Shown here: in pieces, positions 1 through 9,151 of the stretch
Position numbering within the stretch: the first letter of the stretch is position 1
Layout: each line of letters begins with the position of its first letter
Source: Bacillus wiedmannii
GTDB lineage: Bacteria; Bacillota; Bacilli; Bacillales; Bacillaceae_G
NCBI RefSeq assembly: GCF_001583695.1
Contig: NZ_LOBC01000010.1
Coordinates: 62,001 to 126,000 of the forward strand
Reading direction: 5' to 3'
Length of the DNA stretch: 64,000 nt
Notes under the pieces: generated by a model
Database searches by the model: none
Seen by the model: the letters and a program-made list of their open reading frames with translations, nothing else
What the model was told of the DNA's origin: nothing
Translations under genes and position numbers: made by a program

Positions 1-177
1 CGCTGGATTAATTCGGTTCCAATCTAATTCTTGAAACGCAACATCTTCAGAATCAATTTGATTTTCAAAGCAATCATATGTTTCAAATATAAGACGACTC
101 CCAATTTCTACTTCCATACATGGTTTATTTTCTGGTGACATTGCGTAAATGATATGTTCTTTATGGATTCGATACAT
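1..177 (-). CDS. Acetamidase/formamidase family protein (N-terminal part, cut by window edge)
   Basis: Only the first 59 codons are in the window; the gene runs off the left edge. The reading begins MYRIHKEHIIYAM and continues without a stop. An AGGAGAG ribosome binding site sits just before the ATG at 177. The segment with PCMEVEIGSRLIFETYDCF followed by DWNRINPA resembles the start of FmdA/AmdA-type amidases, which hydrolyse formamide or acetamide to ammonia and the acid. Catalytic residues lie outside the window, so the assignment rests on the N-terminal pattern alone. Confidence 0.7.
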   Translation of the reverse strand, partial: MYRIHKEHIIYAMSPENKPCMEVEIGSRLIFETYDCFENQIDSEDVAFQELDWNRINPA

Positions 178-332
178 ATTATCTCTCCTCTTTATATTGG
201 TCTACAATCACAAATTAGCTTTTTTCATAAAAGCTCCTTTTAATAATTAATGAATTTACATATAGAAAAGCACTTAGCTTATTTTCATACATACACTCTT
301 TACTATAACAGGTAAAGAAAGGTGGTATCACT

Positions 333-761
333 ATGCCCCTTATTCCATATAACGAAAGCGATGTTGATTTACTAGCTCGTTTAATTCGTGCTGAAGCTGA
401 AGGCGAAGGTCGACAAGGTGAACAACTTGTTGGCTGCGTAGTAGTAAACCGTGTATTTTGTGATTGCTTAGATTTTAAACAACTTCGATCTGTACGTGAT
501 GCAGTATATCAAAGCCCCGGTGGATTCGAAGCCGTACAATACGGATATTTTTATCAGCGTGCTCGTGAATCAGAAAAAGAAATTGCAAGAAAAGTTTTAC
601 AAGGAGAATGGCGCTGGCCTGCACGATGGGCCCTTTGGTATTTCCGTCCAGTTGGAGCTTGCCCACCTGAATGGTATAATCAGCCGTTTGTAGGACAGTT
701 TAAAAGCCATTGTTTTTATGAACCACGTGGTGATGAATGTCCGAAAATGTATTCACGGTAG
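333..761 (+). CDS. cwlJ: Spore cortex-lytic enzyme CwlJ (SleB-family hydrolase)
   Basis: 142 residues, the usual CwlJ length. The whole protein is one SleB/Hydrolase_2 domain, with the conserved start of the fold (LIRAEAEGEG, about residues 17-26), GCVVVNR and the Pro/Trp-rich C-terminal half. No signal peptide is visible, as expected for a coat-associated enzyme made in the mother cell. CwlJ degrades cortex peptidoglycan during Ca-dipicolinate and nutrient germination. The start follows AAAGAAAGGTGG at good spacing. B. cereus-group genomes carry a cwlJ copy next to gerQ. No gerQ is adjacent here, so this may be the second copy (cwlJ2-type); that sub-assignment is inference. Confidence 0.9.
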   Translation: MPLIPYNESDVDLLARLIRAEAEGEGRQGEQLVGCVVVNRVFCDCLDFKQLRSVRDAVYQSPGGFEAVQYGYFYQRARESEKEIARKVLQGEWRWPARWALWYFRPVGACPPEWYNQPFVGQFKSHCFYEPRGDECPKMYSR

Positions 762-771
762 CAATATTTGA

Positions 772-812
772 AACGCAAGTACCTAGCTGAGTACTTGCGT
801 TCCCTTTATTTT
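772..812. terminator. Bidirectional hairpin terminator between cwlJ and lysK
   Basis: Eleven-base arms (AACGCAAGTAC / GTACTTGCGTT, 772-782 and 791-801) are followed on the plus strand by a T-rich run. The element lies between the converging 3' ends of cwlJ and lysK and probably serves both. Confidence 0.8.
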
Positions 813-2366
813 TTAGAAATCTAATAATGTGATAAATTTTTCGATGCCTACTACATGTATTAATAACGGTATACGAGGGCCACTAGACTGATTTATAATG
901 AGCCTATAAATTATAATAAATAATTGTTTTTGATTTTCTTTCATTATTTTTTTATTTTCATGATGGCAAATCGAATACAATTGTTCCATTAAGTTAGAAT
1001 AATCTTTGTTAGAACGAAGTATGTTGCAAACTTCTACTAACCATTCTTTCTGTCTTTCATCTAATGTGTTGTAAAACTCTGTATTTCTCTCTTGATTTAC
1101 CGCAATTAATTTTTCAGATTGAAAGTTTTTTATCCAATACTCTGCGCGGTTACATATCGCTATCATAGCATCTAATGTATAACCTCTATCTATATTTTCT
1201 AATGTATCTTGTAAAATAGATGCATCAAAATTTAATAGCGGTAACGTTCCTGCTACTTGATTAAATTTCGGATATTCTTTAAACCCGCTATCAACTCTAG
1301 AAAGTTTAATTGCATCAAGTAAATCTTCATTTTTGAGCGTTTTATTTTCATAACTACTTTTCAATCGCTCATATTCTGTATAATTGCGAATCACATCTTC
1401 ATCAAGACCGATATGAAAAGCTGCGTTTGGTCTATATTTTGCAAACATAAACAGTATCACTTCTGGTAAATACAATTTTAACAACTCACTTGGTGTAATA
1501 CTATTTCCTGAAGAACTAGACATTTTTTCATGATTGCCTTTAATTCCAATGAAATCATAAGCAACATAATGAGGAGCTTCACGATTGAATATTTTCATTG
1601 CAATTTCCTTTGATACATTATAACTACCCGTTTCCGAGGAATGATCTCTTCCGCCCGGTTCAAAAATAACATCCTCTATCATCCATCTCATCGGCCAATC
1701 GATTTTCCAATTCAGTTTCATTTTATTTGTATTTAATACCGATAATTCATTTTGATTTCCACATATACATTCATACCGTACTGTTTTTAATACTTTATCA
1801 AAATGTGTAATCGTTGTTTCATCTTTCTCGCATTTCTCACAATATAATGTAACCGGATAAAAACTCTCTCGCTCTTTTGCACTACACTCTCCAGTTTTAA
1901 AACTCATTAAAATATCATATATTTCTTTTCTTTTATACAAAGCCTCTAATATATTTTTGTTATACCTTCCGCTTCTATACTCAGCATGTTGATATATGAA
2001 TTCCACCTCAACCCCAAATACTTGAAGCGATTTCTCAAACTCTTTTTCAAAATGCTCTGCATACGAATTATGACAACCATATGGATCTGGAATATCACAG
2101 TATGGCATACCAATATATTTTGCAAAAGATGGATCAATATTTTTAGGGACTTTTCTAAACCTGTCATAATCATCCCATGAAAATATAAAACGAGTCTTTT
2201 TCCCTAAATCTCGAAGGGCTCTTACAACGAAATAAGTCGTTATTATTTCGCGAAAGTTCCCGATATGAACAGAGCCAGATGGACTGATTCCAGATGCGCA
2301 AACAAAAGTTTCTTTGTTTGGATGTTTTCTTATTAATTCATGTGCTACTTCATACGCCCAATGCAT
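813..2366 (-). CDS. lysK: Class I lysyl-tRNA synthetase
   Basis: 517 residues. It charges tRNA with lysine using the Rossmann-type class I catalytic fold, typical of archaea and spirochaetes and unrelated to the usual bacterial LysS. The HIGH-like motif is SVHIGNF near residue 33 and the KMSKS loop is KMSSSSG near residue 280; Cys pairs (CEKC, CICG) around residues 175-205 suggest a zinc site. The ATG at 2366 follows AGGTGAG. A T-box leader lies immediately upstream. B. cereus is known to carry a T-box-controlled class I LysRS in addition to class II LysRS. Its physiological role there is stress or stationary phase rather than housekeeping charging. Confidence 0.95.
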   Translation of the reverse strand: MHWAYEVAHELIRKHPNKETFVCASGISPSGSVHIGNFREIITTYFVVRALRDLGKKTRFIFSWDDYDRFRKVPKNIDPSFAKYIGMPYCDIPDPYGCHNSYAEHFEKEFEKSLQVFGVEVEFIYQHAEYRSGRYNKNILEALYKRKEIYDILMSFKTGECSAKERESFYPVTLYCEKCEKDETTITHFDKVLKTVRYECICGNQNELSVLNTNKMKLNWKIDWPMRWMIEDVIFEPGGRDHSSETGSYNVSKEIAMKIFNREAPHYVAYDFIGIKGNHEKMSSSSGNSITPSELLKLYLPEVILFMFAKYRPNAAFHIGLDEDVIRNYTEYERLKSSYENKTLKNEDLLDAIKLSRVDSGFKEYPKFNQVAGTLPLLNFDASILQDTLENIDRGYTLDAMIAICNRAEYWIKNFQSEKLIAVNQERNTEFYNTLDERQKEWLVEVCNILRSNKDYSNLMEQLYSICHHENKKIMKENQKQLFIIIYRLIINQSSGPRIPLLIHVVGIEKFITLLDF

Positions 2367-2415
2367 ATATTACTCACCTCATTTTTTTGTTTTCACACTT
2401 TCAGTTTTATGCAAT

Positions 2416-2715
2416 AAAAAAACTCCCACCCCCAAGATTATTCATCTTGAGGACGAGAGTTGTTAGCTTCGCGGTACCACCTCAGTTTGTCAATATGTCG
2501 CCATATTAACCTCTTCAGGTACGACAAAATATGCTTATACCCTATCTCTATAACGGGAGAACCCGTCGCACCATCCCTAAACAAATTAGTTCCTTGCGCA
2601 GCTCCAAGTCTTTTTTCGTTAAAATGTATACCGCTCTTTCTCAGCTACCAGAGCTCTCTGTACGTATCCTTTTTTAACTACTCTTCTCTTCCATGCCATT
2701 TTATATATTAGTTTT
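2416..2715 (-). promoter_or_regulatory. T-box riboswitch leader of lysK
   Basis: Read on the minus strand, the T-box core AGGTGGTACCGCG is at 2482-2470. It is followed by a GC-rich terminator stem (CTCGTCCTCAAGATG / CTTGGGGGTGGGAG) and a T7 run at about 2460-2416. The T-box core can pair with the 5' arm of this stem to form the antiterminator. The preceding 220 bases are structured and purine-rich as in a stem I region, but I could not fix the specifier codon by eye. Uncharged tRNA binding would allow read-through into lysK. The 5' boundary is approximate. Confidence 0.93.
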
Positions 2716-2768
2716 TTTATATGATAATTTACAACGCTTTTATTGTCAAACTTTTCCGGAAATAAAAG

Positions 2769-2939
2769 CTATCTAAATAAATGCTTTATCGCTTCTAATT
2801 GAATTTTATGGCTACATTCATCACAACAATATGTTCCCTTCGTTTTCTCTTTAAATCGTTTATATTTTTCACTACCTTCGTAAACACGAAATATATTTTT
2901 ACAAGAAAAGCAAACAATTTCATAAAACATCATATGCAT
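2769..2939 (-). CDS. Small zinc-ribbon protein (YlaI/DUF2197-like)
   Basis: About 56 residues with two CxxC pairs (CFSCK near the N-terminus and CCDEC about 25 residues later), a spacing suited to one zinc-ribbon. The lysine-rich middle and KIQLEAIKHLF tail resemble small Bacillus YlaI/DUF2197 proteins of unknown function. A GGAGAGG site lies 3-4 bases before the ATG at 2939; a further ATG at 2933 has better spacing and may be the true start. It stands alone between the lysK leader and a broken methyltransferase gene. Confidence 0.6.
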   Translation of the reverse strand: MHMMFYEIVCFSCKNIFRVYEGSEKYKRFKEKTKGTYCCDECSHKIQLEAIKHLFR

Positions 2940-3080
2940 TTTCCTCTCCATGTTTATACATTTTTTTAATCACTTAAGAAAATCAGTTTTCCACAGTAAA
3001 AATCTTAATATCTCTGGCTAAAAGGTTTACCTATATTCTTATCGAATTATATAAATATCTTATAAAGCGAGGTGAAAATC

Positions 3081-3143
3081 TTGATCAGTAATATAGAATT
3101 AGTTTTAGATGCTTTAGCAAGTTTTGCTAAAGGACCTCGTTAG
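3081..3143 (+). other. Very short ORF with good ribosome binding site (leader peptide or remnant)
   Basis: A TTG-initiated 20-codon reading frame (…ELVLDALASFAKGPR, then TAG) follows GCGAGGTG at 6-7 bases. It ends 26 bases before the ATG of the frameshifted methyltransferase. It could be a translated leader peptide or the remaining N-terminus of a lost gene. I recognise no family. Confidence 0.3.
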
Positions 3144-3169
3144 AATGAAAGTATTGGAGTTGAAATACA

Positions 3170-3860
3170 ATGAATCGTATTAATTACATAAGACAAGAAG
3201 AAAAGAAATATCATGACCTTTGCTATGAACAATACAAACTATTTGAAACTGGCTCTTGGCTTTACAAACCGGCTAAAACAGTTATGGACTTTTGAAGGAC
3301 AAAATAACTTACAAGTACTTGATCTAGGCTCTGGCGTTGGAAGAAATAGCATTCCAATTGCACAAATAATAAAAAATAATAACGGCACTGTTACTTGTGT
3401 GGACTTACTGGATTCCGCTTTAACAAAATTACAAATTTATAGTAAAGAACATGATGTTTTTGAAGTTATAAAAACAGAACAAGCAGCAATTGAAAACTAC
3501 TACATCCAACCTGATATTTTTGATTATATCGTTGCAATATCAAGTTTAGAGCATGTTCAATCAGAAGAAGATTTAAAAAACGTGCTCCATTCTATGAAAA
3601 AAGGTACAAAGACTGGTGGTATCAATTGTTTAATTATTAACTCGAACATACAAGAAATTGACTTACATACGAAAGAAGAATTAGATGCTTTAATTGAAAT
3701 TAACCTTCCAACTGAACATATGATATATCTATTAAAAAGCATTTATAAGGAATGGCAAGAAATAAAAGTTGAAATAAAAGAAATAGCTTATAATATAGTC
3801 CGAAACGAAAGACACATTCAATTAAAAACAAATGCTATTACGTTTGTCGTTCAGAAATAA
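3170..3860 (+). pseudogene. Frameshifted SAM-dependent methyltransferase
   Basis: The natural start appears to be the ATG at 3170 (MNRINYIRQEEKKYHD…). That frame carries 41 residues and stops at 3293-3295 just after KTVMDF. The rest continues in the next frame as EGQNNLQVLDLGSGVGRN, with the SAM-binding motif I (LDLGSGVG), to a stop at 3860. Restoring two bases near 3290-3296 would give one open protein of about 230 residues, so a two-base deletion is the simplest explanation. An internal ATG at 3213 reads the second frame, but its first 25 residues are out-of-frame translation. A class I methyltransferase of unknown substrate, probably inactive here. Confidence 0.75.
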
Positions 3861-4006
3861 TCGTATAATTAAGATGTGACTCTTTCTCTCAAATTCATTT
3901 TTATTGTACAAAATTTGTTACTTTATATATTTATTAATCAAAACACAAAAACCATGCTTCAGTATCATTAGAAACATGGTTTTTATTATTGATCATACTA
4001 AATTGC

Positions 4007-4639
4007 TTAGCTATTTAATGAATTCATTAACTGGAAGAAATGTTCAGGTTCATGTGTCTTATTTAATTCATACCATGAATGGAGTGTATCTGGCGCAAAT
4101 ACATCTAATTTTTTCAGTACCTCCACTGCAAATTCCAAAGGAGCTACTCCAGATGCAGTAATAAGATTTTCACCAGACGCTACAGATCCCATTTCATATA
4201 AATTTTCCCCTTTATATGTAGGACAAACCATTTTCATATAATCTAAACTATTACTTGTATGCTTTCTAGAATTTAAGTATCCGTAATTTGCAAGGCCTAT
4301 TGTTGCACCACAAATTGCAGCCACAATAGTACCAATCTTTAAAGCTTCTTCAACTTTTTGCAATATGGGTTTATGTATGTTTTCAGTCCAAGTATTTCCT
4401 CCAGGTAAAATCAATAAATCATTACTCTCAAGTACACATTCATCTAGGGAAATATCTGGCTTTACGTTCAAGCCTCCCATTGAAATAACCCTTTCTTTAT
4501 TTATTCCAACTGTAACTACTTTAAAAGGTGCTAAACCCTTTTTAAAATATCTACCTGTATTAAGTTCAGCAATTAAATGTCCGTATTCCCAATCGGACAT
4601 CGTATGAAATACATATAAATAAGCTTTTCTAGTTTGCAT
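4007..4639 (-). CDS. DJ-1/PfpI-family (type 1 glutamine amidotransferase-like) protein
   Basis: 210 residues, a single flavodoxin-like DJ-1/PfpI domain. The nucleophile elbow is AAICGAT with Cys110, Glu18 (SDWEYG) fits the conserved acidic residue, and a His in the RKHTSN stretch follows. LLILPGGNTW is the characteristic beta-strand/loop before the elbow. Members include stress chaperones, glyoxalases and amidases, and the substrate cannot be read from sequence. Transcribed alone toward the convergent methyltransferase remnant, with murE upstream on the same strand but about 50 bases away. Confidence 0.8.
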   Translation of the reverse strand: MQTRKAYLYVFHTMSDWEYGHLIAELNTGRYFKKGLAPFKVVTVGINKERVISMGGLNVKPDISLDECVLESNDLLILPGGNTWTENIHKPILQKVEEALKIGTIVAAICGATIGLANYGYLNSRKHTSNSLDYMKMVCPTYKGENLYEMGSVASGENLITASGVAPLEFAVEVLKKLDVFAPDTLHSWYELNKTHEPEHFFQLMNSLNS

Positions 4640-4688
4640 TCAATAACACTCCATTCACAACTTAATCTAATCTTTTCTAAAAGATAAT

Positions 4689-6170
4689 CTATTTATTATT
4701 TATAATTGCTTGTCGAGCTTTTTCTTTATCATCAAAATGAATAGTCAAATCCTTTAAAATTTGATACGTTTCATGCCCTTTCCCTGCAATCAAAACAATA
4801 TCATTAGAAGATGCCATGTTTATTGCATGTTTTATAGCAAGTTCACGATCTACTTCAACTTTATAATTCAAATTATTATTCTGTGAAAATCCTTTTTCAA
4901 TATCTTTCATTATTGCCTGCGGGTCTTCCGAACGTGGATTATCAGAAGTAATATAAACAAAATCGCTATAACTTCCAGCAATTTCACCCATTATAGGTCG
5001 TTTTTTTGCATCTCTATCCCCACCGCAGCCGAAAACAGTAATGATTTTACCTTTTGAAAACTCGCTAATTGTAGTAAGGACATTTTCTAACGCATCAGGC
5101 GTATGAGCATAGTCCACGATTACAAGGAAATCTTGATTTTCGTCTATGATTTCCATTCTACCTTCAATGCTCTTTAAATCAGATAAGCTGTCACTAATAT
5201 TTGTAAGCGGAATACCTTCAACCAATGCAGCTGTTATTGCTGCTAATGCATTATATACATTAAAGTGGCCTACTAGATTTAGATTGATTTCTATTTCTCC
5301 ATTAAAGGACGAAACTAAAAAACGAATACCTTTTGGGCTTAAAGTTATGTTCTTCGCTTGAACATCTGCTCCATTATGTATCCCATATGTAATAACCTCA
5401 GCTGAAGTAATTTTTTTAAAGTATTCTACCGATGGATCGTCTGCATTCAATATAGCAAAATTTTTATCTGTAATAGAAAAATCATTTCCTAATCTTGAAA
5501 ATAGAAGGCCTTTTACATGCTTATATTCCTCAAATGTTCCATGGTAATCCAAATGATCTTGCGTTAAATTTGTAAAAATAGCGGTTTTAAAGTTACACCC
5601 TTTAACTCTTTCCATGTGTAAACCTTGTGAGGTAACTTCCATAACACAATAATCTGTATTATGATTTTTCATCGTTTGCAAATTCCGCTGAAGTATCGGT
5701 GGTTCTTGCGTATTAATATCAGTAGGATACCATTTCGAACCAACTTTCACTCCGTTATTCCCCATAAGCCCTGTTTGAAATCCATAATCAGTCAAAATCT
5801 TTTCAAGTAAATAGGAAGTAGTTGTTTTACCATTTGTTCCTGTAATTCCAATTAGCTTCATTTTATTAGATGGGTAACCATAGAAATGTGATGCAATAAC
5901 TGCCATAGCATACCTAGCATCTTTAACAATTATTTTAGGTATTTCAATATTTATATCTCTTTCTACAATTAACGCCACAGCACCATTTTCCACTGCATCT
6001 TCAACAAATTGATGTCGATCTTCAAGAAAACCATCGATACCTGATACACATATAAATAAATTCCCACTAGTTATTTTTCTAGAATCCATTTCTAATCCCG
6101 TAATTTCTACATTCATATCTCCATTGGTATCTTTAATCAATAACAAATCCGCCAGCTCTTTTAGTTTCAA
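4689..6170 (-). CDS. murE: UDP-MurNAc-tripeptide synthetase (MurE), meso-DAP type, second copy
   Basis: 493 residues, full length for MurE. N-terminal UDP-MurNAc-dipeptide binding domain, central ATP-binding domain with GITGTNGKTTT (about 108-118) and C-terminal Rossmann-like domain. The DNPR motif near residue 410 is the meso-diaminopimelate signature. The enzyme adds DAP to UDP-MurNAc-L-Ala-D-Glu in peptidoglycan synthesis. It stands outside any division/cell wall cluster, with a DJ-1 protein as neighbour, so it is likely an extra paralogue of the dcw-cluster gene. An additional or conditional role is inference. Its ATG follows an AAGGGGGCG-rich stretch. Confidence 0.9.
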   Translation of the reverse strand: MKLKELADLLLIKDTNGDMNVEITGLEMDSRKITSGNLFICVSGIDGFLEDRHQFVEDAVENGAVALIVERDINIEIPKIIVKDARYAMAVIASHFYGYPSNKMKLIGITGTNGKTTTSYLLEKILTDYGFQTGLMGNNGVKVGSKWYPTDINTQEPPILQRNLQTMKNHNTDYCVMEVTSQGLHMERVKGCNFKTAIFTNLTQDHLDYHGTFEEYKHVKGLLFSRLGNDFSITDKNFAILNADDPSVEYFKKITSAEVITYGIHNGADVQAKNITLSPKGIRFLVSSFNGEIEINLNLVGHFNVYNALAAITAALVEGIPLTNISDSLSDLKSIEGRMEIIDENQDFLVIVDYAHTPDALENVLTTISEFSKGKIITVFGCGGDRDAKKRPIMGEIAGSYSDFVYITSDNPRSEDPQAIMKDIEKGFSQNNNLNYKVEVDRELAIKHAINMASSNDIVLIAGKGHETYQILKDLTIHFDDKEKARQAIINNK

Positions 6171-6287
6171 ATCCCTCGCCCCCTTACAAATTCCCCCTAC
6201 TTATTTTACCACTTTATATAAAATAGTGGTTTAAAATTCCATATTAGTCGGACGAAATTTAATCATCTTCAATAAACAAAAAAATAA

Positions 6288-6316
6288 AAGAGCACTTGTT
6301 TCCGCAAGTGCTCTTT
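6288..6316 (-). terminator. Rho-independent terminator
   Basis: Perfect nine-base arms GAGCACTTG / CAAGTGCTC with a short loop. On the minus strand the stem is followed by TTTTATTTTTTT. It would end transcripts coming from the 6611-7123 gene before they reach murE. Confidence 0.75.
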
Positions 6317-6610
6317 TTGGGGATTTTGAGATATCCTATTAAAGAAAGTTAAGGTTACTTAAAGTTAATAGGTATTTCTATTATATGCTTGTCCTTTTTA
6401 TTTGTGCATAATCCATATATAAGAATTTATATTAACACTAAATAATTTTATTAATTACTGTTTTAGAATAAAGGTTATTCAACTCATTGCAAATAGCCTA
6501 AAAAAGATAAGCCAAAACTATTATTAAAATATAAGTTTAATATCATACATTACTTGTTCAGCTACATTATCAGCTAATTGATTAACAAATTGATAAAACA
6601 AATACTAAAT
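6317..6610. other. Intergenic stretch with a possible gene tail
   Basis: AT-rich sequence with no convincing gene. On the minus strand 6600-6520 a short open stretch reads YQFVNQLADNVAEQVMYD before a stop. It has protein-like composition but no start site, and could be a fragment of a lost gene. Confidence 0.2.
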
Positions 6611-7123
6611 TTATTTTAAACCTAAAATCGGTAAGATTGTGTAATTAATCCTATATCCTTCAAACCCTGATGGCTTCACATCGTATTCCCACTTATGGAA
6701 GCATTCTGTTAACATGTATCCTACTTTTCCTTTATTCTCGTCTGTATTATGATTAATATAGCCGCATTGTTGGTGTGAGGTAATGAGATCCTCAGAAATT
6801 TTCTCCACATTCTTAAAACGGCTAAGATCAGGCGTCACATCTATCCAACTTTGATTTGTTACTTTATCATAACGAGCTTTTAAACGATAAATAATCCAAC
6901 CATTTGGTTGTTTGAGTACACTATTCTCTAAAGAGGCCTTATCTGAATAGTAAGTAACTACATCAATCTCAACTTCTTCTTTGTTTTTCATATCTTCCAT
7001 GAATTGTACAACTTCACTATAATCTGTTTCTTTTAGTTCTTCCTCAAAAACACCAAGTGATACTAAAATTAGTATGAACGCTGTAATTGAAAATAAGGTA
7101 ATGATTATCTGTTTTCTTGTCAT
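6611..7123 (-). CDS. Membrane-anchored protein of unknown function
   Basis: I chose the ATG at 7123 (MTRKQIIITLF) because a GGGGGAA site precedes it; a longer frame reaching 7180 has none. 170 residues: one N-terminal hydrophobic segment (about 5-25, ITLFSITAFILILVSLGVF) as signal anchor, then a soluble extracytoplasmic domain with two Cys (QQCGY, TECFH). The domain contains the stretch NGWIIYRLKARYD and ends NYTILPILGLK. No family recognised. It stands alone with long flanking gaps. Confidence 0.6.
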   Translation of the reverse strand: MTRKQIIITLFSITAFILILVSLGVFEEELKETDYSEVVQFMEDMKNKEEVEIDVVTYYSDKASLENSVLKQPNGWIIYRLKARYDKVTNQSWIDVTPDLSRFKNVEKISEDLITSHQQCGYINHNTDENKGKVGYMLTECFHKWEYDVKPSGFEGYRINYTILPILGLK

Positions 7124-7629
7124 GTAGTTCCCCCTAATTATATTAAACACTACACATGATATGGCTTTGAATATATTCACTCTAGTGGTCTAACGTTTTT
7201 CCTCCATTTTAAATTTCACCAAAATTAACCACATTATTGTTTCTAGAAATAATAAATGAAAATCATATTTTCAACATGGCTAAACTTCATTTTAAACAGA
7301 CAACAGATAAGGTATACCTCGCCCGTTACGATATGACTACCTACTAATCTTTTTCTTTTGTACAAGCAATTAATAGCCGTAATTTTCACAAAACATTTTG
7401 ACGTATTACTTATTCCAATATAAAATTATATGCAAACAATCAAAATTAACCTAAAATATATAAAGGGTATACCATACTAACAGTTAAATGCTTAGATTTG
7501 TCCTTTTCCATAATTAACAAGGATAGAGTAACATGAAAATAGAGAACGAGTACCGTTACTAATCACATGCAGGTTCTTTGAAAATTACATTTTCATACTA
7601 TAAACATAAATAAAAGGGGTACATACGAA
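7124..7629. other. Intergenic region, no gene seen
   Basis: About 500 bases between divergent genes. Both promoters must lie here. I saw no open frame with a ribosome binding site and no strong hairpin. Confidence 0.5.
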
Positions 7630-8040
7630 ATGAACGATTTAATGGAAAATAATTTAAGAACTTTGTTCCTTCTCTTTGTAAGTATAATTGTACTAGTATT
7701 TCAAACTATTATTTTTGTAAGAATAGTAAGAAACTGGTTCAAAACCAAAAATATAGATAAATTAAAAGAAGATAAACAGTATATTAAAAAGCTAACTATA
7801 GTATACATAGCAATTATGGTAATAGGCGCTATTACAAACTTACCTTTATTCGGATTTATATTGTTAGGCTTTATGTCTAATACTATTATATTAATGTCTT
7901 TAAAGATAGAATTGTCTAATACAAAATCAAGTCAGTTGAAAACTGTGAAGAACTCAAAGCTCATGTTATGGTTTGTAATGAACACTATACACTTAGTACT
8001 TTTCTTTGTTGAGGGGATAAAACTCATTAAAAGTATTTAA
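7630..8040 (+). CDS. Small integral membrane protein of unknown function
   Basis: 136 residues with four probable membrane segments: about 10-30 (LFLLFVSIIVLVFQTIIFV), 53-72 (TIVYIAIMVIGAITNLPLF), 73-90 and 112-132 (LMLWFVMNTIHLVLFFVEG). A basic, charged loop lies between the first two. AAAAGGGG precedes the ATG by about 11 bases. No family recognised and no operon partner. Confidence 0.6.
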   Translation: MNDLMENNLRTLFLLFVSIIVLVFQTIIFVRIVRNWFKTKNIDKLKEDKQYIKKLTIVYIAIMVIGAITNLPLFGFILLGFMSNTIILMSLKIELSNTKSSQLKTVKNSKLMLWFVMNTIHLVLFFVEGIKLIKSI

Positions 8041-8090
8041 GGCGATACTTTGAGATAACGATACGACTTCTTAGGCATCACTTAATTGCA

Positions 8091-8149
8091 TAAAATTGAC
8101 AATTTTATAGAAGCGATCGTATCTTTTAAAAGAAACAGTCGCTTCTATA
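8091..8149. repeat. Overlapping inverted repeats downstream of the membrane protein gene
   Basis: ATAAAATTG-A-CAATTTTAT at 8091-8109 overlaps an eleven-base inverted repeat TATAGAAGCGA (8106-8116) / TCGCTTCTATA (8139-8149). The two stems are mutually exclusive in part. They may act as a terminator between converging genes, although no T-run follows. Confidence 0.4.
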
Positions 8150-8161
8150 AACATATATGTA

Positions 8162-8332
8162 TTAAGATTTATATTTTTTTACTGTACAAGGAATAGTTAC
8201 GATATACAAATCTATAACATAGATTGTAACCCAAATCCTTTTTTTGTTTAGTTGAGATAAATGCTCTGAAACTTTTCTTTTCCCCCACCTTCTAGGAAAG
8301 CATTTTTTCTCCTTTTCTTCTTTTTCTGACAT
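8162..8332 (-). CDS. Small basic protein of unknown function
   Basis: Starting at the ATG at 8332 (MSEKEEKEKKCFPRRW), 56 residues. The ATG follows GTGGAG at five bases, which is why the longer frame to 8359 is not used. The N-terminal half is very highly charged, and the C-terminal half (IWVTIYVIDLYIVTIP) is hydrophobic and may be a membrane segment. No family recognised. Confidence 0.4.
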   Translation of the reverse strand: MSEKEEKEKKCFPRRWGKRKVSEHLSQLNKKRIWVTIYVIDLYIVTIPCTVKKYKS

Positions 8333-8521
8333 TAAAACTCCACAAAAAATATCAAACACATTTTATTTCTAATTTTATCACTGTATTTCCCCATATTTTA
8401 AGCGCTATCTAGTCTTGTTTCTCTAGATTTATCTCTATTAAGACTTCTAGTTCATTTATAATTCCTAGTATGTTTGCCTTTATTATTTATGCAGAATACA
8501 CAATCAATATATACTAATTTT

Positions 8522-9151
8522 TCACAGGTCTTTTCTACATTTTATCATTAAGAAATTAATTGAAGGTTTATTTTCTACATTCTTATTTGGTTCGTCAATT
8601 TCCGAAACTTGTACTAATCCATACTTATTAAAATCTTGTTTTATAGATTCAGAATCATAGAAGAACATTTTTACGCCTTCCATTATCTCATAATAGTCTT
8701 TATCCAACTGGTTTCCTTTTCCATACATAGGAGCTTTTTTAGAAACTGTTGTGAAAACCATATATCCACCTGGTTTTAACTGATTATAACAATCTTTAAT
8801 AAAATTCTCTCTTTCCTGCTCATTCAGCAAATGAAGAAGTGCATGACTAAATATCCCATCATACAGTTTATTATCAAAAGGCATTTCGTTTACCGAACCG
8901 TGATACATACTAACATCTTCTAGTCCGTTTTCTCTTGCTAAATCAATTGCAGTTTTTGAAATTTCAATACCAGTTACATTTATACCATTTTCGATAAATA
9001 CCTTTGCGTTTCTACCATATCCAATACCCGGAACTAGTATGTCTTTAACGTTCTTTTCTAGAAAAAAATCTTTTGTCAAAATTGCAGATTCTGTAGGTTC
9101 AAAACCCCACATCGTTTGTTTCTCAATAAAGCTTGATTCCCAAAATTCCAT
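8522..9151 (-). CDS. Class I SAM-dependent methyltransferase (TPMT/TehB-like)
   Basis: 209 residues. N-terminal FWESSFIEKQTMWGFEP, then motif I LVPGIGYGRNA (about 40-50), acidic motif II (GIEIS), and YDGIFSHALLHL as the post-motif region. The arrangement matches the thiopurine methyltransferase/tellurite resistance TehB-like branch, in which motif I is PGxGxG. The substrate is unknown; detoxification is typical for the branch but is inference. Start preceded by AAGGAG. Monocistronic. Confidence 0.8.
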   Translation of the reverse strand: MEFWESSFIEKQTMWGFEPTESAILTKDFFLEKNVKDILVPGIGYGRNAKVFIENGINVTGIEISKTAIDLARENGLEDVSMYHGSVNEMPFDNKLYDGIFSHALLHLLNEQERENFIKDCYNQLKPGGYMVFTTVSKKAPMYGKGNQLDKDYYEIMEGVKMFFYDSESIKQDFNKYGLVQVSEIDEPNKNVENKPSINFLMIKCRKDL

